Source of the DNA: Coriobacteriia bacterium
GTDB lineage: Bacteria > Actinomycetota > Coriobacteriia > Coriobacteriales > QAMH01
Assembly: GCA_003149935.1 (NCBI GenBank)
Contig: QAMH01000006.1
Location: forward strand, 358,003 to 422,002
Length of the DNA: 64,000 nucleotides
Reading direction: 5' to 3'
Both the position numbers and the translations under genes were made by a program. Of this stretch, positions 11,187-19,013 are shown piece after piece; position 1 is the stretch's first letter; each line of letters begins with the position of its first letter. The notes below the pieces were generated by a model. The model did not search any database, had not been told where the DNA came from, and saw only the letters and a list, made by a program, of their open reading frames with translations.

Positions 11187-11806
11187 CAGCTCTCACCTCC
11201 GAGGACCTTGTTGAAGGCTTGCGAAAGCTCGCCCGTGCTCTGAACGGGCGCCGATCCGATGTGGCCCTGCGCCTGCAGAATCTCGACGCTCGTGCGACCG
11301 TCGATAACGTCGGCGAAAAAGCGAACTGACTCATCCTTGCTGCTCGGAACGTTCTTGCCGACGAAGTCCGCACGAATGGGAAGCTCGCGATGACCGCGAT
11401 CGACCAACACCGCAAGCTGGATGCGATCGGGACGGCCGTAGTCCATGAGAGCGTCCATGGCCGCGCGAATGGTGCGTCCGGTATAGAGCACGTCATCGAC
11501 GAGCACGACCGTCTTGCCCTCGAGCGTAAAGGGAATTTCGGTCGTGTGCACGACCGGCGCGAGGAAGTTCTCGACGTCGTCACGATAGAAGCTGATGTCA
11601 AGCCTGCCGACGGGCACCTTCACCCCCTCGATCGCGTTGATGCGCTTGGCAAGGCTCGCGGCGAGAAGATCACCGCGCGTCACGATGCCGACGAGCGCGA
11701 TGTTCTGGGCGCCGTCATTGGATTCGAGGATTTCGTGCGCGATGCGCGTGAGCGAACGATCGATGGCAGACTCGTCCATGACGATCGTCTTCGTCAGATC
11801 TGACAT
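11186..11806 (-). CDS. pyrR: Bifunctional pyr regulator / uracil phosphoribosyltransferase PyrR
   Basis: Binds pyr mRNA leaders when UMP is abundant; some members also have uracil phosphoribosyltransferase activity. The 206-residue protein has the PRPP-binding motif VVLVDDVLYTGRT at 100-112 and the PyrR-typical RLDISFYRDD at 68-77, PVGRLD and DRGHRELPIRADFVGKN. The C-terminus is about 20 residues longer than in Bacillus. The ATG at 11806 is chosen, nine bases from AAGGGAG; the GTG at 11812 is too close. It has a PyrR-binding element in its own leader, so it is probably autoregulated. Confidence 0.95.
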   Translation of the reverse strand: MSDLTKTIVMDESAIDRSLTRIAHEILESNDGAQNIALVGIVTRGDLLAASLAKRINAIEGVKVPVGRLDISFYRDDVENFLAPVVHTTEIPFTLEGKTVVLVDDVLYTGRTIRAAMDALMDYGRPDRIQLAVLVDRGHRELPIRADFVGKNVPSSKDESVRFFADVIDGRTSVEILQAQGHIGSAPVQSTGELSQAFNKVLGGES

Positions 11807-11815
11807 AATCACCTA

Positions 11816-11853
11816 CTCCCTTGTCGGCCTCGCAGGACCGCCATTTAAAGGTT
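11816..11853 (-). promoter_or_regulatory. PyrR-binding leader element upstream of pyrR-pyrB-pyrC
   Basis: The minus strand reads CCTTTAAATGG, then a hairpin CGGTC / GGCCG with loop CTGCGA, then GACAAGGGAG, the pyrR Shine-Dalgarno. TCCTGCGAGG fits the PyrR loop pattern UCCNGNGAGG exactly. Compared with the carA leader, the stem and loop bases differ but pairing and pattern are kept, which supports a functional RNA element. Confidence 0.82.
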
Positions 11854-11871
11854 TGGAACTGTCCAGGTCAT

Positions 11872-11880
11872 ACTAGCACG
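11872..11880 (-). promoter_or_regulatory. Predicted extended -10 promoter of pyrRBC
   Basis: TGC-TAGTAT, on the minus strand about 18 bases before the CCTTTAA of the leader, mirrors the TGC-TATAGT placement before carA. No convincing -35 box is visible. Confidence 0.45.
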
Positions 11881-11887
11881 GACACAC

Positions 11888-11921
11888 TGTCATTTCGAGC
11901 AAAGTGAGCAGAGTCGAGCTC
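11888..11921 (+). repeat. Short intergenic repeat of the TGTCATTTCGAGC family
   Basis: TGTCATTTCGAGCAAAG then GTGAGCAGAGTCGAG matches 57231-57271 with small changes and a gap. It directly abuts the structured repeat at 11923-12030. It is non-coding, resembles widespread small palindromic repeats, and its function is unknown. Confidence 0.6.
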
Positions 11922-11922
11922 G

Positions 11923-12030
11923 GGCGGGCAGGCGCTCCGTGAAGCGGAGGTCCAAGGGAGCGCGCCGTAAAGACCGCGAAGCGGGCTGTCGGGAAGCGAC
12001 CATCGGAGCGGAGCGGAGCGCCTGCCCGCC
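11923..12030 (+). repeat. Dispersed structured repeat, copy 2 (108 bp)
   Basis: A perfect 17-bp inverted repeat (GGCGGGCAGGCGCTCCG at 11923-11939, complement at 12014-12030) encloses the shared core at about 11949-12001, including AAAGACCGCGAAGCGGGCTG. The terminal stem is unrelated in sequence to the stems of the other copies. It lies between the divergent pyrR promoter and the SRAP gene. Confidence 0.85.
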
Positions 12031-12064
12031 GTGACAGGGAATCAAAAAAGGCTACCATGGGTTC

Positions 12065-12691
12065 ATGTGCAAGGAATGCGACATACTTACCTATGACGAG
12101 GTGCTCAAGCTCATAGAGGAAATCACCGCTCGGGAGCCCCTGCGCGTCGAGCCTCGCCAACTTGAGCTGCCCATTAAGGCGTATCCTCAGTCAAACGCCC
12201 CGCTCATCGTGGCAAACTTCGATACCGCGCTCGGCTCCAGGAGCATCCCCAACAGCGCCCTGCTCGCTCGCGAGCTATCCTGGGGCTTCGGCCAATCGTG
12301 GAAGCCCGGTGTCATCTTCAACACGCGCATCGAAAGCGCCGCAAAGCCCCTGTGGCACGACTCGATAACGCATCGTCGCTGCATACTTCCCGTACGCTCG
12401 TTCTTCGAGACGCACGAGTCAGAGACCGTCTCCTCACCCAAGACGGGACGCCCCATCAAGCGTCCCTACGAATTCGTGTCCTCCGCCAGCGATGTCATGC
12501 TCATCGGCTGCATCTGGAAGGATGATTGCTTCTCGATGATGACGACGCAGGCAAACGCAAGCATGATGCCGGTGCATCACCGCATGCCACTCATCGTGCG
12601 TCAAGAAGAACTGCCAATCTGGTTCAGCGGCGACTACGCAAGCCTCGCGAACCGCGATGCCATCGCGCTCGAATGTGCGCCAGTGATATAG
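12065..12691 (+). CDS. SRAP-domain (YedK/HMCES-like) abasic-site shield protein, divergent
   Basis: SRAP proteins crosslink through Cys2 to abasic sites in single-stranded DNA, protecting them from breakage. The 208-residue protein keeps the expected catalytic positions: Cys2 (after Met removal), Asn86 in IFNTRIES, Glu115 in RSFFETH and His171 in VHHRMP. The usual MCGR opening is MCKE here, so it is a divergent member. The Shine-Dalgarno is weak. It points toward nfo, the AP endonuclease gene, and converges with it 47 bases apart; both act on abasic sites. The family call is confident, the activity inferred. Confidence 0.85.
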   Translation: MCKECDILTYDEVLKLIEEITAREPLRVEPRQLELPIKAYPQSNAPLIVANFDTALGSRSIPNSALLARELSWGFGQSWKPGVIFNTRIESAAKPLWHDSITHRRCILPVRSFFETHESETVSSPKTGRPIKRPYEFVSSASDVMLIGCIWKDDCFSMMTTQANASMMPVHHRMPLIVRQEELPIWFSGDYASLANRDAIALECAPVI

Positions 12692-12738
12692 AAACGTCTG
12701 GATGCTAATGGACAAAAGCGCAGACGAATTATGCTGCG

Positions 12739-13581
12739 CTATCTCCTCACCGCATCGCGGAAGAAAGCGATCTCCTTTGCATAGCCATCGAGCTCGTTGG
12801 GGGTCTCGAGGATGCACGGGAGACCCTGCAGCGCGGGATGTTTGACCACGCGGACGAGGGCATCTGCCCCTATCTCGCCCTCGCCGATTCGTGCATGGCG
12901 ATCCTTATGAGCCCCGCACACGTTGAGCGAATCATTGACATGTAGCGCCTTGAGATGGTCGATACCGATGAGCTTGTCAAACTCGTCAAGTACGCCGTCG
13001 AGATCATCCTTGATGTCGTAGCCCGCATCCCAGACATGACAGGTATCGAGGCATACGCCGACCTTCTCGGGATGGTCCATGCGCTCGCGAATCGCGGCAA
13101 GTTCCTCGAAGGTCGAGCCGACTTCCGACCCCTTTCCCGCCATCGTCTCGAGCAACAGCGTCGTCGTCTGGTTGACCGTGATGACTTGGTTCAGAGTCTC
13201 GGCAATCTGCTCGATACCCACCTCGACACCCTGACCCGTATGAGAGCCCGGATGCATGTTGAAGTACTGTCCAGGCGTGCACTCCATGCGTGCCAAATCA
13301 TCATCGAGCGCCTCGCGTGCAAACTCACGTACTGACTCCTTGGCAGAGCAAGGATTAATCGTATAGGAACCATGCGCGACGATCGTTCCCATGCCGATCT
13401 CCTCGCAAGCACTCTCGAAACGCTTGATGTCCTCGGGGTCGACGGCCTTGGTGGCACCACCGCGAGGATTGCGCGTGAAGAAGGCAAACGTATTGGCTCC
13501 GATGTCCTGCGCCGTGCGGGCCATCGCCTCATAACCCTTGCTCGACGAGAGATGACAGCCTATGACGAGTTCTTGTTGCAT
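12739..13581 (-). CDS. nfo: Endonuclease IV (AP endonuclease)
   Basis: Cuts DNA 5' of abasic sites using a tri-zinc centre. The 280-residue TIM barrel has the expected ligand stretches in order: GCHLSSSKGYE near the start, AHGSYTINP near 70, FNMHPGSHTG near 107, LLLETMAGKGSEVG near 142, VCLDTCHVWDAGYD near 176, ALHVNDSL near 213 and DRHARIGEGEIG near 227. It begins 24 bases after the coaBC end and may be on a separate transcript. It sits convergent with a SRAP gene. Confidence 0.95.
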   Translation of the reverse strand: MQQELVIGCHLSSSKGYEAMARTAQDIGANTFAFFTRNPRGGATKAVDPEDIKRFESACEEIGMGTIVAHGSYTINPCSAKESVREFAREALDDDLARMECTPGQYFNMHPGSHTGQGVEVGIEQIAETLNQVITVNQTTTLLLETMAGKGSEVGSTFEELAAIRERMDHPEKVGVCLDTCHVWDAGYDIKDDLDGVLDEFDKLIGIDHLKALHVNDSLNVCGAHKDRHARIGEGEIGADALVRVVKHPALQGLPCILETPNELDGYAKEIAFFRDAVRR

Positions 13582-13604
13582 TGTTTGCCCCCGATCACGC
13601 CCGT

Positions 13605-14771
13605 CTACGGGCGATTAAGCAACCGGTCGAAGAGCGTGCGGGCGATAAGGCGCTTGGGGAGCACGGGGAGCTCCTCGACGTCATCGGCATCCACGAACCA
13701 GACGCGATTGTCGGCAGAGCCCATGCCGAGCTCTCCCGAGACATCGTTTGCCACGACGAGGTCGGCGTTCTTGGAGACGAGCTTCTTGCGTGCCGATGCG
13801 AGGACGTCGCAGGTCTCTGCGGCGTAGGTCACGACCTTGGTAGCACCCTTATCTGCCGCAAGCGTCGCCGCGATATCGGGGTTGGGAACGAACTTGACCA
13901 GCAGGTCCTCCCCATCGTGCTTGATCTTCTGCTCCCGAACTGCCTCTGGTTTCCAATCCGAGACGGCCGCGACGAAGACGGCGATATCAGCATGGGCGAA
14001 AGGACTCCGGCACGCCTCAAGCATCTCGTCAGCCGTGCGCACGGGGATGACTTCGACGCCCTCGGGAGCGGTAAGCGCGACAGGGCCAGAAACGAGCGTG
14101 ACCTGCGCTCCCCGATCTCGTGCCTCCGCCGCGATAGCATAACCGGATTTGCCGCTGCTTCCGTTGCTGATATAGCGTACGGGATCGAGCGGTTCTTGGG
14201 TGGGGCCTGCCGTTACGAGAACGTGCATGCCCTCCATGTCACGTGAGCGCGCAAGCACGTCGAGCGTTGCCTGCACGATGGCTTCCGGCTCGGCCAGACG
14301 TCCCGCTCCGACATCTCCGCAGGCAAGGTAGCCGCTATCGGGATACACGATGGTGCAACCGCGTGCCTCGAGCGTGGCGATGTTTTCCTGCGTGACAACA
14401 TCGCGCCACATCTCGACATTCATGGCAGGCGCTATGACAAGTGGCGCCTTCGTGGCAAGCGCCGTCGTGGTGAGCAGATCGTCGGCAACTCCTCGCGCAA
14501 TCTTCGCAATGACGTTCGCCGTGGCAGGCGCGACAAGAAATACGTCAGGCTCCTTGGCAAGGGAGACGTGATGGATGGGATCACCCGGCTCGTCGAAGAG
14601 CCCGACGGCAACCTCATGGCCTGAAAGCGCCCGAAAGGTGGTAGGGCCCACGAACTCGGTGGCATGCTCGGTCATGACGACCTTGACGTCGTGACCGGCC
14701 TTTTGGAGCAGCCTCAGTATCTCGCACGACTTGTAGGCCGCGATGCAGCCCGTGACGCCCAGCAAGATCAC
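13605..14771 (-). CDS. coaBC: Bifunctional phosphopantothenoylcysteine decarboxylase/synthetase
   Basis: Two steps of coenzyme A synthesis: CoaB joins cysteine to phosphopantothenate using CTP, and CoaC decarboxylates the product with FMN. The 388-residue product starts ILLGVTGCIAAYK. It has the CoaC features HHVSLAKEPD, APAMNVEMW and the substrate-flap cysteine in ACGDVGAGRLAEP, then the CoaB domain from about 185 (VLVTAGPTQEPLDPVRYI) with KKLVSKNADLVVAND. I chose a GTG start at 14771, which overlaps the preceding stop as GTGA and has GGAGGGGG seven bases upstream; no in-frame ATG suits. Confidence 0.94.
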   Translation of the reverse strand: MILLGVTGCIAAYKSCEILRLLQKAGHDVKVVMTEHATEFVGPTTFRALSGHEVAVGLFDEPGDPIHHVSLAKEPDVFLVAPATANVIAKIARGVADDLLTTTALATKAPLVIAPAMNVEMWRDVVTQENIATLEARGCTIVYPDSGYLACGDVGAGRLAEPEAIVQATLDVLARSRDMEGMHVLVTAGPTQEPLDPVRYISNGSSGKSGYAIAAEARDRGAQVTLVSGPVALTAPEGVEVIPVRTADEMLEACRSPFAHADIAVFVAAVSDWKPEAVREQKIKHDGEDLLVKFVPNPDIAATLAADKGATKVVTYAAETCDVLASARKKLVSKNADLVVANDVSGELGMGSADNRVWFVDADDVEELPVLPKRLIARTLFDRLLNRP

Positions 14772-15493
14772 GAGGCATCCCCCTCCCCTTGCGAGACGAC
14801 CATCATGCGATGGCAATTGGGGCATTCGGCAATCTCGTCGCCCTTGCGCAACTTGGCGAGCATGCCATCGAGGATGGTCGAGCGACATGCCGTGCAATGG
14901 TCGTCTTCGAGACGGGAGACGGCGACGCCGTTCTTCTCGGCACGCAATGCCTCATAGCGTTGCGCCATGGCCGGGTCGAGCTGGGCGATGAGCTCAGCAC
15001 GTTTGGTCTCGAGCTCGCCGATATGCGCCTTGATCGCGCCGCCCTTCTGCTTGAAGCTCTCGGTATGATGCGCCTCGGCGTGATCGGTCTTGGCAAGGGC
15101 CTGAGCCACCTGCTCGGCAAGGTTATCGACCTTTATCTGGCGCTCGAGCAACTCGTCTTGTTCGATGGCGATGTTCTTCTGACGCTTGACCTGACCCTCC
15201 ATATCGCGTGTGATGGATGCGGTGGCACGGTAATCCGCATTCGTGTCGAGCTTTTCCTGCAGGGCCTTGATCTTGGCGATGACGCGCTCCTCCTCGGCCT
15301 GGAGTTTGGCAAGCTTGCCCTCGACCTCGTCGAGAAGTTCCACGACCTGGTCTTGCTTGCCCTTGATTTCCTTGCGCTTTGCACGGCAATCCATGATCGC
15401 CTTGAGCTCGGGTAGCTCGTCCAGCTCTCGCTTGGAACGCATGATCTGCGTATCGCAGTCCTGCAAATCGAGAAGCACCTTGCTATCGGACAT
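14768..15493 (-). CDS. C4-type zinc-ribbon coiled-coil protein
   Basis: Residues about 10-180 are highly charged and heptad-like, predicted as a long coiled coil. The C-terminus has a zinc ribbon with Cys200, Cys203, Cys224 and Cys227. This is the conserved family usually found beside Nif3/DUF34 genes, as here (the Nif3 gene is 15 bases upstream). A role as a nucleic-acid or flagellum-related adaptor has been suggested for relatives, but nothing in the sequence proves a function. The end overlaps the coaBC start by four bases. Confidence 0.85.
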   Translation of the reverse strand: MSDSKVLLDLQDCDTQIMRSKRELDELPELKAIMDCRAKRKEIKGKQDQVVELLDEVEGKLAKLQAEEERVIAKIKALQEKLDTNADYRATASITRDMEGQVKRQKNIAIEQDELLERQIKVDNLAEQVAQALAKTDHAEAHHTESFKQKGGAIKAHIGELETKRAELIAQLDPAMAQRYEALRAEKNGVAVSRLEDDHCTACRSTILDGMLAKLRKGDEIAECPNCHRMMVVSQGEGDAS

Positions 15494-15508
15494 GGGTCAA
15501 TCTCCTTC

Positions 15509-16342
15509 TCACGCCGTCCACCAATTACGGTGAGACCCTCGCAGGTCAACGATATCGTCTCGGACTATGTCACATGAAAGCAAAGCATCGATGAGCACAT
15601 CGACTATGGGAAGCTCCGAGCAATCGTGGCCAAGTTCGACAACCGAGAGATAGGGTTGCGCGTCAACGCACAGATGATAACGCGTCTCTCCGACAATCAT
15701 GCAGTCGATACCAGCAGCGATGCATCGTTCGTAGAGCTCGGAATCACTCCAGGAGCCATTCAAGAAGGCGATGCGATTGATTTGGCGCTCCGGGTCACCC
15801 CAGACGCGCGGATGGCAATCGAAGTTGCGCGCCGCGAGCTCGGCGATGACGCCAAGCGTCGGATTCGTGTCCCAATCCGGAACGAGGAGGGCGCCAAAGC
15901 CCTTGTCCTGCGCGCACAAGCGCGGATCAAGGACCGTTTCGCAGTTACCCAGACACGAGCAGCCCATGATGGCCGCGAAGCGCTCGCGTGTCGAAATGGC
16001 ACGATCCGCGTTCGTGTGCATGGCAATCGTCGCCACGTCACGCTCGATGGCCTCGTAGACCATGCGACCCGGCCCTGGCGTAAGCGCCTGGCTCTCGGGT
16101 CCGAACTCGTTAGGACCTGTCTTTATATAGGGAGGATGATGCGTCACGAGCACATTGCATCCGGCTTCGGATGCCGCGATCACGTTCGCGACGCTCATGT
16201 CGAGCGCAACGGCGATCTTGCCGATGCGGCGCGTGCGATCGCCTACGGCAAGGCCCGGTTGGTCCCAGCTTTCCGCATCCTCACGCGGAAAAGCCGCAAA
16301 GAGCCTGTCCTCGAGCTCACCAATCGTCTGTGGAGCCGTCAT
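15509..16342 (-). CDS. Nif3-like dinuclear metal-centre protein (DUF34)
   Basis: Conserved, often annotated GTP cyclohydrolase type 2, but the substrate is unsettled. The 277-residue protein carries metal-ligand motifs VTHHPPY near 65, MHTNAD near 107, GETRYH near 221 and ELGHDCSE near 238, plus the N-terminal WDQPGLAVG. It sits between a PHP phosphatase gene (14 bases away) and the zinc-ribbon gene, an arrangement widely seen in Gram-positive bacteria. Confidence 0.88.
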   Translation of the reverse strand: MTAPQTIGELEDRLFAAFPREDAESWDQPGLAVGDRTRRIGKIAVALDMSVANVIAASEAGCNVLVTHHPPYIKTGPNEFGPESQALTPGPGRMVYEAIERDVATIAMHTNADRAISTRERFAAIMGCSCLGNCETVLDPRLCAQDKGFGALLVPDWDTNPTLGVIAELAARNFDCHPRVWGDPERQINRIAFLNGSWSDSELYERCIAAGIDCMIVGETRYHLCVDAQPYLSVVELGHDCSELPIVDVLIDALLSCDIVRDDIVDLRGSHRNWWTA

Positions 16343-16356
16343 AGCCTCTCCCCGTC

Positions 16357-17187
16357 CTAATCTTCGATCACGATATGTCGCCTGTCACCATCAGGCATCG
16401 GCACGGTGAGCTTCCTATACCCTGCCTGGCGCATGAGCCCGACGGCATCGTCGAAGTTCGCCGCGACGTCCTTCGGCGCGTGCGCATCGCTGCCAATCGT
16501 GCATTCCACGCCTGCATCATAAAACGAACGAAGCATCTCGAGCGCAGGGTACATCTCATGCGCATCGTTGCGCAGACCAGCAGTGTTTACCTCGATCATG
16601 CGCCCTGCACGCGCAGCGGCTGACGCCATTTCGTAATTGTACTCCCTCGCATCGAAACTCGGACGCCAACTGTATTTCTTTGGCAGATCGGGGTGCGCAA
16701 AGCACGTGATAGGGCCGGGGTGTGCCGCCATGTCGAGCCAGGACTCGAAATAGGCCCGCCAAAGGCCATCGACGCCATAGTCGTCCCATACGCTCAGGTC
16801 ACGCGAGTCGTCGATGGGCCGGTTATCGATGAAATGAACCGAACCGAGCACGTATTCGAAAGGCTTGCAAAGCTCGGTGAGCTCGTCGGTACGTCCAGGC
16901 AACCAATCGGCTTCGATACCGCAAATGAGCTGCATGCCGCTTCCAACATGTGCGAGACGCTCGCGTTGCTCATGAAGCTCCTCGATATAGCGCTTCATGG
17001 TCTGCGAAGACATGGAGGTCTCGAAATCCGGGTCCATGCCTTTGGGAAGCACCAGATGCTCGGTCTGCGCAAAAACCGCAAGGCCTAGTTCCTCGGCACG
17101 TCGCACCATGTCTTCGACGGAACCCGAGCCATGCCCGGAATGTGCAGAATGCGAATGACAGTCTATACGTTCGCATATGCGCGTCAT
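16357..17187 (-). CDS. PHP-type phosphatase, histidinol-phosphatase-like
   Basis: PHP-domain phosphoesterase, most like HisK histidinol-phosphatase. In the 276 residues the metal motifs are DCHSHSAHSGHG at 9-20, Glu in QTEH near 42, CGIEADW near 90, SVHFIDNR, CFAHPDLPKKY and the terminal IGSDAH near 240. The start overlaps the cysteine desulfurase stop by four bases (ATGA). No other his genes are in the window, so the substrate is an inference from family resemblance. Confidence 0.8.
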   Translation of the reverse strand: MTRICERIDCHSHSAHSGHGSGSVEDMVRRAEELGLAVFAQTEHLVLPKGMDPDFETSMSSQTMKRYIEELHEQRERLAHVGSGMQLICGIEADWLPGRTDELTELCKPFEYVLGSVHFIDNRPIDDSRDLSVWDDYGVDGLWRAYFESWLDMAAHPGPITCFAHPDLPKKYSWRPSFDAREYNYEMASAAARAGRMIEVNTAGLRNDAHEMYPALEMLRSFYDAGVECTIGSDAHAPKDVAANFDDAVGLMRQAGYRKLTVPMPDGDRRHIVIED

Positions 17188-18350
17188 CTGAGCACCTCGG
17201 GCAGCACCTCGATGAAGCGATCGATGTCCTCCATGCTCGTCTCCCTGCCAAAGGAAAGGCGTATGCCACCCAAAGCGTCATCGCGGGACAAGCCAATGGC
17301 ACCCAACACATGGCTCGGATCGAGCGACGAAGTCGAACAGGCAGAGCCAGATGATATCGCAAAGCCCGCATTGTCGCAGCGTAGCACGACCGTCTCGCCC
17401 TCGAGCCCTCTCGCATGCAGCGAGAGGATGTGCGGAACGACGGCCGTCTCATCGGGAACGGTGACGAGCAGCTCATGTGCGAAACTGCCCCGTGCAATGG
17501 CGTCAAGCAGATGCTCGCGCAATGCAAGGACATGACTCCACGTTTGCTCGCGTTCCCCGACGGCATACTCGACTGCCTGGGCAAAGGCACAAGCGCCAGG
17601 TACGTTGGACGTCCCGCTGCGCATGCCCGCCTCCTGGCCTCCCCCGTGAATGAGGGGAGCGATACGCGTGCCTCGACGCAGGTAGAGGGCGCCGATACCC
17701 TTGGGAGCGCCAATCTTGTGAGCCGAAAACGCGCAGGCATCCACACCGCTTGCCTCGAGGTCGAAAGGCAGCTTTCCGAGCGCCTGAACGGCATCGCATA
17801 CGAAGAGAGCCCGATGTTCGTGGGCAATACGGGCAAGCTGCGTGATGGGCTGAATGGTACCCAGCTCGTTATTGACCGCTTGAATGCAGACGAGACAGGA
17901 CGCATCGCCCGCATCCTCGATTGTCGCAAGCAAGCTCTCGAGCGCGGCGGGGCCTATGACGCCATTGCCATCCGGCATGAGCCTATCGACCTTGTAGCCG
18001 GCGGATTTGAGCGCATCGGCAGCATGCAGAACCGCATGATGCTCGATTGCCGAGACGATGACATGCGTATGTGCAGCTCCTGCAACGGGTTTTGCAAGCC
18101 CCTTGATGGCCATGTTGTCAGCCTCGGAGCCACCCGAAGTGAAGATGACCTCGGAGGGCGCATGCGCTCCAAGCGCACGGGCTATGCGGGCACGCGCATC
18201 GCGCAGCTGCGTAGCCGCTTCGCGACCCTCGGTATAGAGTGCGTTGGCGTTTGCCCAGCTGGCATCATGCAGCACGGGATACAGGCGCTCGTCGAAGGGA
18301 GCGGTCGCGGCGTAGTCAAGATAGACGCGATGGGCGCTAGCGGCAGGCAT
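17184..18350 (-). CDS. Cysteine desulfurase (NifS/IscS family)
   Basis: PLP enzyme that removes sulfur from cysteine for Fe-S clusters or thio-tRNA. The 388-residue protein has YLDYAATAP at the N-terminus, the cofactor lysine Lys212 in SAHKIGAPKG, His-rich EHHAVLH near 104, and catalytic Cys338 in SSGSACSTSS. No iscU or mnmA is adjacent. ThiI and possibly Fe-S assembly are plausible acceptors. Its start overlaps the rpe end by 14 bases, suggesting a single operon with rpe and the PHP phosphatase. Confidence 0.92.
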   Translation of the reverse strand: MPAASAHRVYLDYAATAPFDERLYPVLHDASWANANALYTEGREAATQLRDARARIARALGAHAPSEVIFTSGGSEADNMAIKGLAKPVAGAAHTHVIVSAIEHHAVLHAADALKSAGYKVDRLMPDGNGVIGPAALESLLATIEDAGDASCLVCIQAVNNELGTIQPITQLARIAHEHRALFVCDAVQALGKLPFDLEASGVDACAFSAHKIGAPKGIGALYLRRGTRIAPLIHGGGQEAGMRSGTSNVPGACAFAQAVEYAVGEREQTWSHVLALREHLLDAIARGSFAHELLVTVPDETAVVPHILSLHARGLEGETVVLRCDNAGFAISSGSACSTSSLDPSHVLGAIGLSRDDALGGIRLSFGRETSMEDIDRFIEVLPEVLR

Positions 18351-18999
18351 CGCGGATGCCTCTCAATGCCGCTGCCGGATCATCCGCGCAGAAGATGGCG
18401 CTTCCCGCCACGAGCACGTCAGCGCCGGCGGCACGTACGAGCGGCGCCGTCGCCACGCCGATGCCTCCATCGACCTCGATGAGCGGCGCTGCGCCTTCGG
18501 CCTTGCACATCTCGACAATTGCCGCGATCTTGGCAGGCGAGCTCTCGATGAAGGACTGGCCACCAAAACCGGGATGCACGCTCATCACGAGCACCAGGTC
18601 AACGAGCCCGAGCAGACCCTCGAGCGCAGACACATCCGTCTCGGGGTTGAGCGAGATGCCCACCTTCACGCCGGCATCCCTAATGGTGCGAAGCATGGAT
18701 GCGGCATCGTCGCAAACCTCGACATGAACGGTTACGGAATCGGCGCCCACATCGATGTACCAGGGCACCTGAACCTCGGGATTGTCGATCATCAGGTGCA
18801 CGTCAAGCGGCACGTCAGTCACGCGCTTGAGCATCTTGACATGTGCGGGGCCGATGGTGAGATTGGGAACGAAGTGGCCATCCATCACGTCGACGTGTAT
18901 CCAGTCGGCTCCTGCCGCAGAAATCATGCGCACGTCGCGTTCGAGATTAGCGAAATCGGCGCTCAGTATGGACGGGGCAATTTGGATGTCCGTGAACAT
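18337..18999 (-). CDS. rpe: Ribulose-phosphate 3-epimerase
   Basis: Interconverts ribulose 5-phosphate and xylulose 5-phosphate in the pentose phosphate pathway. At 220 residues it is full length: APSILSADFANLERDV near 8, HVDVMDGHFVPNLTIG near 36-51, LDVHLMIDNP near 69, VMSVHPGFGGQ near 138 and EVDGGI near 177 include the metal-binding His and Asp residues. It starts 14 bases after gpsA's end on the same strand, so it could be cotranscribed with the following genes. Confidence 0.96.
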   Translation of the reverse strand: MFTDIQIAPSILSADFANLERDVRMISAAGADWIHVDVMDGHFVPNLTIGPAHVKMLKRVTDVPLDVHLMIDNPEVQVPWYIDVGADSVTVHVEVCDDAASMLRTIRDAGVKVGISLNPETDVSALEGLLGLVDLVLVMSVHPGFGGQSFIESSPAKIAAIVEMCKAEGAAPLIEVDGGIGVATAPLVRAAGADVLVAGSAIFCADDPAAALRGIRDACR

Positions 19000-19013
19000 G
19001 GGTGCCTATCCCT

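Noticed and set aside
11873..12160. Short frames with the peptide GRFPTARFAVFTARSL seen at three places
   Set aside because: They coincide with the structured repeats and owe their similarity to the repeat core; frames begin and end differently at each copy.
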